Of a stretch of DNA of 21,329 bases, positions 9,304-17,344 are shown one piece after another (position 1 is the stretch's first letter; every line of letters begins with the position of its first letter). Both the position numbers and the translations under genes were made by a program. The notes beneath the pieces were generated by a model. The model had not been told where the DNA came from and ran no database searches. It saw only the letters and a program-made list of their open reading frames with translations. The DNA is from Polychytrium aggregatum (taxonomy: Eukaryota; Chytridiomycota; Chytridiomycetes; Polychytriales): positions 1-21,329 of the forward strand of contig NW_026516572.1 of the NCBI RefSeq assembly GCF_025602895.1, given 5' to 3'.

Positions 9304-12300
9304 ATGGATCTTGCAACAGGATCAGGGCCAACTTCAGCGAGTGCCCCGTCTCAAGTGACTGCGCCTACCAATTCAAGATCCGCACCGACTCGTCACGGGT
9401 TTGGCCATCTCGCACACTATGGAAATTTCCAGAAGGATTCAAGTGAGAAGCCTTCGGCCTTATCGTACGCCGTCCGCCAGGCCATAATCGAGAACTCGCC
9501 TGCTCGTCTCAAACAGTATGAACCAGAGAAAGTTTTTCAGCGAACGGAAAATCAATACCTTGTTCGCAATAGCCAGTGGATCAACAGCGAGAAAGCTCGC
9601 AGGTCCCAGGCAAGAAAATGCATGTCGTCATCATCGCTGCCTTCACGGACTTGGCTTCCTCGGCCTTGTCAACACCATTCTGCACGTCAAAGCAAAGTTT
9701 TGTCCCTTTGGGTCCAAACAAAGGATCTTTCAACCTGATGAACCTCTCCCTCCCACCTTATTTTGACAGGATGTTGAGCGTTGTGGCTTTTCGTCAGATC
9801 CAAAGGAGCCATACCGAGCATTAGGTACGTGGAGAGAGCTGACTACCAATCACATAAGCTCGATCTCACAATAACTTTACAGTGGGCGCGACATGATGTG
9901 GAGCCTAAGCCATCCGTCTGACTCGTAGGTGATCCGATTTTGGACTCTGATCGCCTCATTGCCGAATGCTTGAAGCTTGAACCGGAAGTGTTTCATCGGT
10001 ATGTCGTAAACAATGCCAAGTTGTAACGAGTGCCAAGGCCAATCGACTTCAACTTTACTACTACGCTGCTCTGTACAACTTGTTCTGCAGGCCGACCCGA
10101 GAGCGTCAGGCTGAAGTGGTGTCAAAAGCGACAGAGGCCGCGAAAGCCGTCGCTCGACTCAAGATGGGTATTTATCGATCACCGAACTCGTGAATGGAGG
10201 CGGGGGAAGTAAAGGGATGACGATCACAACTTCAATGGGTTGCTGAGTCGAGTTGTGGTTGGATAGATCTCTGAATCAACAGCGAGGGATAATATGTCTG
10301 TTTGTGCGAGTATGGTCATGATATCGACAGAGTATCTCAAGCAATTCCAGGAGTCTGCTTATCGGAGAAACTGCATGATAATGGATCGCGCTACGGATCA
10401 CATCCTGACTTTACGCAAATGCCCTTGTGGACCACTTCCAACAAGCGAATATGCTCTCCCAGAAGCAAAATGGCTACAACGCAATCAAAGAAAAGCTCGA
10501 CGACTCAAAAACTCGCTTGCACAATGTCAAGGTGATCTTAAAATTGCACCTGGTCGTGGATATGTCAAGCTATAGTACAAGTCGCTGAGATGCATCCCAG
10601 GAGCAGTGAAAGCATCACTAATTCATTATGGCAAAGTGCATCCAGTATTTCGCCCTTTTTGGATCGAATTTTTCTTTGGGGGGGGGATGACCTAGACCAT
10701 ACGGTGATCGACCTTGCAGGCTTTCTTATTCGGGGTTCTTTTTCGAATGACGGCCATGATAGTTTGGGATCCCTTTCGAAGACACCTGTGTCGATATTCG
10801 CGCAAAATATGCCAAAAATGAAAACTCCGGCTCAAGCAAACTCCCCGATCGTAGGTAGCATTAGTTCAAACGCCTTGGTGTGGAGATCGAGTTAAGGGGG
10901 ATTTCCCTGATGATATTACAGCAATTAATAATTAATTGCCTGGTGTATAGAGGTCGACTGGGAGCACTTGAAAGTCGATAAGGATCGCCAAGCCTACTTT
11001 ACCAACCTTTACGACAAATTCCTCCGGGAAAACTCCGAAACTGGTAAGGCTATCTCCAGAAGCAGGTTTCCTTGCATTCTATACTGAGCCGAAGTATTGT
11101 TTATACAAAAGGGATAAAGCCAATGGTGAACGATATGACAGATATCAGTCAGCAGAAGAAGGCGCGATCAGGGTAGGTGGTGTATCTGTGGAGCAAGTTG
11201 CCACTGAGTAACATCATCTAATTGACAAACCTTGACACAAAGGCCTGGATTTAGATTGGAAGGTATGCTTATTAGTGCTCCTGAGATACCAACTCCATCA
11301 TGAAATTGTATGTGGGAGGAATACCAAGAAAATAACAAACAAGCAAGCAAGCAAGCAAACTGATCAGACTGGATTCATGTGCAGGAATGGCGGATGTAGC
11401 CGAAGATGAAGTTCCACTCAGTATGGACGAGATTGCCAGACAGCTTCTCATAGGACCATATGCTTCGAACAAGGACAAAAAGAAGAAACGGAAGCTTCAG
11501 TCAGGCATAGCTCGACATGCTTCAAAGGCTAATATTGGTAAAACTAAGTTAGCTGCCTCTGCCGATAACGACAAGAGCGAGAAAGCGGGGCGATCCAATG
11601 ATTCCGCGCGATACAAGTCCAGAGCTTCGAGCCGTCCAAAAGATGATAGTTCGCCCACAGAGAAGGTAAGTGGCATCGACCGTTCCAAAGCACTCTTCTG
11701 TTACGCATAATTGTTCAAATGAGTGAGCTGAATAGTTGGCAGAAATGAAAAATATGACAGCGTGGGCCCGTTTTAGCCGGATACGAAAGGCGTGATGACC
11801 TGCCAAGGCTATCCATCTATAGTAACAAGCGATATGGGCTCTCCATAGTTTTTCAAAACTCGAGATCAAACCTACGAGCGCAAGTCGCGGCTAAACTATC
11901 TTTTGGAAGACAATCTGTTTCAGTGAGCTTTGTTTCCAGTGTGACCCTCGTGCAGAGCTGAAAAGCTCGACAAACTGTGAGTAGCGACTGGGGAAATAAC
12001 TTGGTCATAATACCGCCCATTGCGGCACTACAGCATGGAAGTCGAACGGAAGGATAATTTTGAACGTAAATTCAAGGCATTCAGCATTGGCAAGGTCAGA
12101 GCAACAGGATAGGACAGGATGACATGGATTGCTTTGGAAATGGTCATTTACGTTTTTTGGCCCGCTCTTCCTACTGGTACTATGGTGTAGAACACAATTT
12201 ACGTAGATGACCTCAGCGCTATGCGACAGAAAGCGGCGATTCAGAAAAGATCCGAAAGGTCACAACTTATTCGTAACCATCCGTGGTATCACGATCTGCT

Positions 12301-12755
12301 CAATAAAGTTGTCAACAGTGGTGGAATCAAGCTCGAAAAATCCGAAACAGAGCAGCTATTGATTTCAAAAATCAAGAGGTGAGCAATCCAAGATGAATCA
12401 CAGTTTGAGGGCCAGGCCACAACCCCCACATACATTCAGAGCTTACTTGGCAAGCCATATTGAATGCATGCTCAAAGGGCCAGTCTCACAATTTTATTTC
12501 GTTTTCGCTTTTATGACTACAACATACGGATTCAATCAACTGGCGGAATATCTCGTCAATAACAGCGTTATTGAAGACAGGATCCCATTCGATCACACGA
12601 CATTTGTTCAACTCCTCAAGTTGATACCAGTGGATGACTTCCCGAAAGACGAAATCCAGAGAATCGTGAGATTCGTGCGCCAGCATGGAAACATATCTGA
12701 GAGGGAGTATCTGGATGCGGTCGAGGTTTCTGGTCATGTGCTCTTTTCGATATAG
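9304..12755 (+). CDS. Uncharacterised multi-exon helical protein, possible EF-hand-like C-terminus
   Basis: Function not recognised. Exons linked by phase: 9304 to about 9700 (end uncertain), 9770-9824, 9929-9998, 10091-10167, 10331-10531, 10953-11043, about 11066-11179, about 11393-11665, 11849-11922, 11956-11976 (21-nt microexon), 12034-12094, 12191-12378 and 12440 to the end. The N-terminus is hydrophilic (GFGHLAHYGNF, SPARLKQYEPEKVF). The middle is helical and charged (RQAEVVSKATEAAKAVARLK, GYNAIKEKLDDSKTRLHN), with a Lys-rich KDKKKKRK segment. The C-terminus (FVQLLKLIPVDDFPKDEIQR, ISEREYLDAVE) resembles a helix-loop-helix pair, possibly a degenerate EF-hand. Two places need a +1 shift or an ultrashort intron: around 10410-10445 and at 11044-11065. 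The end is the TAG at 12753-12755, or, if 12726-12755 is a 30-nt intron, TAA at 12801-12803. A long intron (10532-10952) holds a G9 run. Confidence 0.6.
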
Positions 12756-12906
12756 CATGGTGTTATATCCAATGAGTTCATAATGGAGACTGTCATCATG
12801 TAAGAGTACGAATACCATGAACCAAATTGCCTTATACCTGCGTTCCAGCAAGCCACGTATTGGATGAAACAATTAGAACCCATCCATGACCAAGAGCCAT
12901 CATCAC

Positions 12907-13755
12907 CAGTATATACACAGAAAGAAGCGAGCCAGACCCCTTCTCTCTGGCTTCGAGTCGCTTGGCTTCCCGGCAATGTGAGCACACCTGGGATGTGTTG
13001 AACTCGTTCACCGAGTACACATGGATCTTGGATACGGATCGGTCTGGTGGTCGTCTCTGGTGGTGGTGGAACTGCTCGAAATACTTGACGAACCTGAGTC
13101 TCCGTGGGCTGGAAGCATATCCCTTCCCCTGTTTCCAGGATGCATTCTCAAAGGCAATCACCACTTCGGTCTCCCTTGGTGCCTGGTCAATGACTCGCTT
13201 GCACATCTCGTGGACAGTGCGCTGTCGTTTGCCGTAGAGATCGAGTCGCTTGAACCGCCGTCGCCGGGTCAGGCTGAAGTACAGCTGTTTCTCCAGCATG
13301 TCTCCATCAAACACATGGCGAATGTATTGCAGGAAGGGATCCAACCCAGGGATCTTGGGACTTGGTGTGGCACTCATCCATTTCTGCAGACCAAGGATCT
13401 TGTGGGTGCTCTGGATCCACTTGGTCGCCTGGGTGGTGCCACATCGATGCTGGTACTCCTTGTTGGAGAACGACACGATCTTCTCGTTGGCGCGCTGTGC
13501 CTTGGTCACCTTGACACCGTCTTGCTCCTGGATGGTTGGTTGACCGGGTGCCCGAATGACAGCGGTGAAGATCGATCCCACACCAGGGTCGATCCCGATC
13601 CAGGTTGTCCGAGAGTCGTCAATGGGCGGCGCAAGACAGAGAAATATCGCCAGAGGGTCCAGGCGAGCGGATATCATGGAGTTCGAGGGCCGATCGACAT
13701 TATCCGCGCGTATCAATTGATATTATTCAATCCACATAATCATTCCGCGCGTTGA
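12907..13755 (-). pseudogene. Fanzor nuclease, truncated copy D with RuvC-I and RuvC-II
   Basis: Best preserved Fanzor copy: an uninterrupted frame of 294 codons from 13716 to 12832, the last part reading into flanking DNA. RuvC-I is WIGIDPGVGSIFTAVI (Asp at residue 43 of that frame), followed by KIVSFSNKEYQHRCGTTQ. A basic linker RRRRFKRLDLYGKRQRTVHE precedes RuvC-II VVIAFENASW (Glu at 190) and KGYASSPRRLRFVKYFEQF, then VNEFNTSQVCSHCREAKRLE (Cys 245 and 248). Directly after KRLE the copy jumps to the element's 3' tail (AREKG, matching copy A's tail), so the second zinc half and RuvC-III are deleted. The N-terminal domain before RuvC-I is also missing. The 3' end is near 12907 (TATATACTG). 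It is probably inactive as a nuclease because RuvC-III is absent. It lies just past the end of the plus-strand helical gene, tail to tail. Confidence 0.82.
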
Positions 13756-13877
13756 CGTATCCTGCTTCAGTTCGCTGTTAAAAGCACCTGTTTGAAGCGG
13801 CGCACCCTATTTCGAATCAGGGTTGTTGATGTTCGGGCTGAATCCGCACTTAGTCATCGGTATCATGACAAAAATCA

Positions 13878-14192
13878 TGCCCACAGAGCCGGGAACCCAA
13901 GCGACTCGAGAAGGTTGAGCATCTTGATATCGATGCACCATGGAACTGTCCAGAGCGTCGAGTGAATGCACCACACCCCCACATCGAGTGGATGCACACA
14001 CTCCCACATCGCCACAGGGGATCGACCAAGTGTATTCAAGACTGCGCTTCCCAAACCAACGAAAACAAAGAGATTGCCAATCAGGATGGGAAACAATCGC
14101 ATGGCTTGCTCACCGGGGCCTACGGAAGCTCAGCAGACTTGGGTCGCCGATGCCAGAAAGTGACTGTCCCGCTTCTCTCTGGATGGACTGTA
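13878..14192 (+). mobile_element. Fanzor element 3'-end fragment, copy B (left arm of inverted repeat)
   Basis: 315 bp equivalent to the 3' end of the Fanzor element: from CCACAGAGCCGGGAACCCAA through the zinc-finger remnant and NQDGKQ segment to the terminal GGATGGACTGTA. It differs from the minus-strand copy at 16401-16715 at only three positions (seen by eye near 13903, 13940 and 14081). The first zinc pair CSHC of copies A and D is changed here (CSHC is replaced by PQS-like sequence), while a later CIQDC pair and NQD, absent from copy A or D, are retained. Its 3' end abuts the low-complexity host gene, which reads into it from the other strand. In TnpB-like systems this end carries the guide RNA scaffold; whether that applies here is inference. 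Confidence 0.8.
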
Positions 14193-15837
14193 ATAGAGAC
14201 GCTCCTCTCCATCAAGATACTCGCTTGGCGTTGGGACTCTGCCGTTCACCGGCATCGGGGCGGAAGCGGCGATCGGATCGTCCAGCCAAAACGGTGTTTT
14301 GCGGTGGAATGGGTTTGCATCTCGAATGCTTTCGCATTGATGCTGGGTTTCGACCATCAGCTGAACGTTGTTGGTAAAGTTCTCAGCTGGGACGCTTTGG
14401 TCGTGCGCTACTCGAGCTGGCGCTGTTGCAGCGGTCAGACTGGAGTTCGACTTGAGCTGTTCACGTTTGATTGGCTGGTTCTGACCAGCGGAAGCTGGGT
14501 CCGTGAGACGTTCGAGGACAAGCTCATATGGCTGACAGTGTCGAGACACCGGACCGTAATACACTCGCTCTTCAGCATCGATGTAGTCTTTGGCGTTGAC
14601 CTGGTGAAAGGTGGACTGTGCTGCAGCAGGAGCAGTGCTGTTCTGACCAGGATGATCGCTGGCGCGGCTTGAGCTTGAGCTGGAAGGGCCATGAATCGGC
14701 ACGCTGGCGTAATAGTATCCAGGCTTACGATCTGCTGTAAACATGGGAGGAGGCAGGGCTCGTTTGGCGTTGGGACCAAAGATTGACTCGACAAGATCGG
14801 GAGAGGGCTTTGCTTCGATTGGATGGCTCGTTAGCAGTGGCGATACGAAGGTATCGGCGGCCTTTGGTCCATCAATGACTGTAGCAGCGCGGTTGAAAGG
14901 ACCAAAGTATGCCCTTTCATCCGCTTCCACATAGTCAGTGCCGCCTCCCAAGAAGGGCTCGGACCAGTCAAATACTGGCGTTGACTCAGCATCAGACAGT
15001 TGTGTGGCTTCAGGGCCGGACGAAGCCAAAATCCTGGCCTGGCTGGTCGGCTGCACGGCCTGGCCCTCCCTGGGGCCGAGATTCTCGGTGACCTTGGCTT
15101 TTCTGGACGATGTCGTTTCGGGGGCAGACACGAACTTGTTGGCAGCTTTGGACTTCGAGGTCTTGGTTTCATTGAGTTTGGCACCAACTGCAGCGGCTGG
15201 TGCAGTTGAATTAGTTGGAGCGCTGCTAGCCACTGGATCCGCTCGGACAGATGCCTGGGAACTAGACTCGGCCGACTGACACCAATCCAAGGGGGATCGG
15301 GTCGATTCTTTGATAGGGGCTTCTCCGAGTTCGAGATCAAGACTAGGGAACGATGGACGCCAAAAGTTGAAGTCGTTGAAAGCTTGATCGACTTCAGGAG
15401 TGATCACGGCTCCATCGATGGCAGCCGCTGGGATGCTGGTGTTGGCTGTCTGGTCGCCAATCAAAGCTTGTACATCAGGGCCCGGTTCAAGGGATCGAGG
15501 AATGCTCGTGATAGGAGCAGCTTGTTGTTCATGGATCTCGCTGACAGGTTCTGAGATCTTATCAATCGCTGGAGTTGGTGATATGGAAGATGAAGCGTCA
15601 GGTTGCTGGGTCAAAGACACCTCCCAAATCTCTTGACGAGCGGGGGCCGGATCCTTGCCATTAACAAGCAAACTCACCAAAATGCTTGGCCTGGGGAGTT
15701 TCTCTTTCGACCGGGGAGACGTCTTTGGACAGCGGAGGGGTCGCTGGGAGGACAATTTTGATGGCAGCCGGGCGCCTCTGTTTGCTGGGCTGCAGATGGT
15801 AGTTGTAGGAGGCTCGGGATCGCTTTTTGGAAGTCAT
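14130..15837 (-). CDS. Low-complexity protein with three spaced YxDxEERxYY motifs, 3' end in transposon
   Basis: Unrecognised protein. Exon 1 runs from ATG 15837 (MTSKKRSRASYNYHLQPSKQ) to about 15676. A 46-nt intron with consensus GTGAGT donor and an AAG acceptor near 15630 joins, in phase, to the long exon ending at 14130. The protein is rich in Ser, Pro and Ala and probably disordered. It holds three related motifs: DYVEADERAYFGP (14901-14936), DYIDAEERVYYGP (14553-14588) and EYLDGEERLYYSP (14190-14222), about 116-121 residues apart. The last 20 codons and the stop (YSPSREKRDS onward) lie inside Fanzor copy B, so the present C-terminus is chimeric and the original 3' end has been displaced or lost. 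It may be a pseudogene or a domesticated fusion. Function unknown. Confidence 0.6.
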
Positions 15838-16400
15838 GACTGGCACGGATGGCAGAGATACAAGAGCGGGCGTGGGCGAGTAAACGATGGAGTACCCAGC
15901 TGGCAGCACCGGGGCGAACCGACAATTCAAGGGAAGCGAGGGGCACGGACCGCTGGCAGAGGCAGGGCTTTTTCTGCTCGAGGACAGCGAGCCGGGCAGC
16001 CGCCGTTTCCAAATCCGTTCGGCAGGTTGGACAAGCGGGCCACGCCCCTCGTGGCAACGCCGTCCGTGGCCGGACAGCTGCGTCGTCCCACGGGCCGTCT
16101 GAATGTGCGGAGGGAGCGGCCGGTCGAACTACTCGGGCGTCCGAAGTCCGTCCTATCGGCATATTGGAGGGGGGTTGGAAGCTTCTCAAGGTCCGGTCGG
16201 CGCCAGCAACGCTGCCATACCAACTTTGCCTGGCTCGGTCGGACTGGGGGAGGGTGGAGTTTTATGTGATTCGATGGCTAGAGTACGAGGGTTCGGACCG
16301 AGAGGGGTGCATATGCCTGCTGGTCGGTCGTGGCCACGGCGGTAGGTTGGGGCGAGAGTGGTCTTCGTGAATGCATTCACGAATGGTGCTGTGCGGAGGA
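15838..16400. other. Promoter/5' region of the low-complexity gene, possible extra exon
   Basis: GC-rich. A minus-strand frame at about 15950-16189 reads WPACPTCRTDLETAAARLAV followed by a CLC cluster, which looks coding (Cys pairs plus a helix) and starts with ATG at 16189. It could be an upstream exon, but none of the splice pairs tried joined it in phase to the exon at 15837, except a long one using the CAG near 15797. Left as unresolved. Confidence 0.3.
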
Positions 16401-16831
16401 TACAGTCCATCCAGAGAGAAGCGGGACAGTCACTTTCTGGCATCGGCGACCCAAGTCTGCTGAGCTTCCGTAGGCCCCGGTGAGCAAGCCATGCGATTGT
16501 TTCCCATCCTGGTTGGCAATCTCTTTGTTTTCGTTGGTTTGGGAAGCGCAGTCTTGAATACACTTGGTCGATCCCCTGTGGCGATGTGGGAGTGTGTGCA
16601 TCCACTCGATGTGGGGGTGTGGTGCATTCACTCGACGCTCTGGACAGTTCCGTGGTGCATCGATATCAAGATGCTCAACCTTCTCGAGTTGCTTGGGTTC
16701 CCGGCTCTGTGGGCACACCTGGAGATCGAGTCGCTTGAATCGCCGTCGCCCAGGTGGTATCTTTCGCTTGTGGAGAGCCATCCGTGCGAGAAAGCGTCCT
16801 TGATTCAGATCCAGAAACACATCACTGAATG
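16401..16831 (-). mobile_element. Fanzor deletion derivative, copy C (right arm of inverted repeat)
   Basis: Non-autonomous Fanzor derivative. In its own 5' to 3' direction it starts near 16831 with the same CATTCAGT and LDLNQ region as copy A, and continues MALHKRK. It then jumps through a shared GGCGAC to RRRFKRLDL, and jumps again to the QVC segment of the zinc finger and on to the 3' end. It thus keeps both ends and loses nearly all nuclease-coding sequence, including RuvC-I and RuvC-II. The first zinc pair is lost (VCPQS). The last 315 bp (16401-16715) are the inverted twin of copy B. Its 3' end faces the low-complexity gene's 5' side. Confidence 0.8.
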
Positions 16832-17344
16832 GTCATAGCCAGCGCGCGATGTATTGAGTGATAACATATTTGTTCAACGACTAAAGCCTGCTTTTTATTG
16901 GATTGGCTGCATTGATTTATTTTATTTTTTTTCTGAGCGCTGAAAATTAAGATGCAATAAGTGTGGGAGGCTTGATATCCATTAGTAAAGAGTATGGGTG
17001 GGGGGCGTGGTTTGGATGGCACACCACGATTCTCGAGAGGATGAAGGAGGCGGCAGTTGTGGCAAGGGTCTGGTCGCTATCTTGAGAAATGGATGCTGAA
17101 AAGGGGTTGGGGATGAGTCAAAGGGAATCGTGCTGAAAGTCAATTGGAAATAGAAACAAGAAGGAAAGGGAAATGAAAAAAACTTGTCATGCGGGGTGCT
17201 ACGAGCGGGCCATTTCAGCGTTCCGACCCTCTGACATTTCTGTGGCCACACCCAAGGCAATGTGTTTGAAGCACAGTGTCGCCGGCCGCGACGGTCGTAT
17301 CCAAGGATCGAGGAAACCAAAGTGAAGGAGAGTGTGTGAGTGGA
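16832..17344. other. Intergenic, 3' flank of the KH/SAM gene
   Basis: About 510 nt between copy C and the stop of the KH/SAM gene. It includes an A/T-rich patch (16890-16950) and homopolymer T runs. No coding region, RNA gene or further Fanzor similarity was seen. It probably contains the 3' UTR and poly(A) signals of the KH/SAM gene. Confidence 0.45.

Noticed and set aside
13021..13755. 244-codon plus-strand ORF opposite Fanzor copy D
   Set aside because: It is the antisense shadow of copy D. The same antisense ORF appears opposite copy A, and all recognised motifs are on the Fanzor strand.
13704..13755. Short direct repeat ACGCGCGGA near the 5' end of copy D as a target-site duplication
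   Set aside because: Both copies lie on the same side of the element, and no matching sequence flanks the 3' end at 12907.
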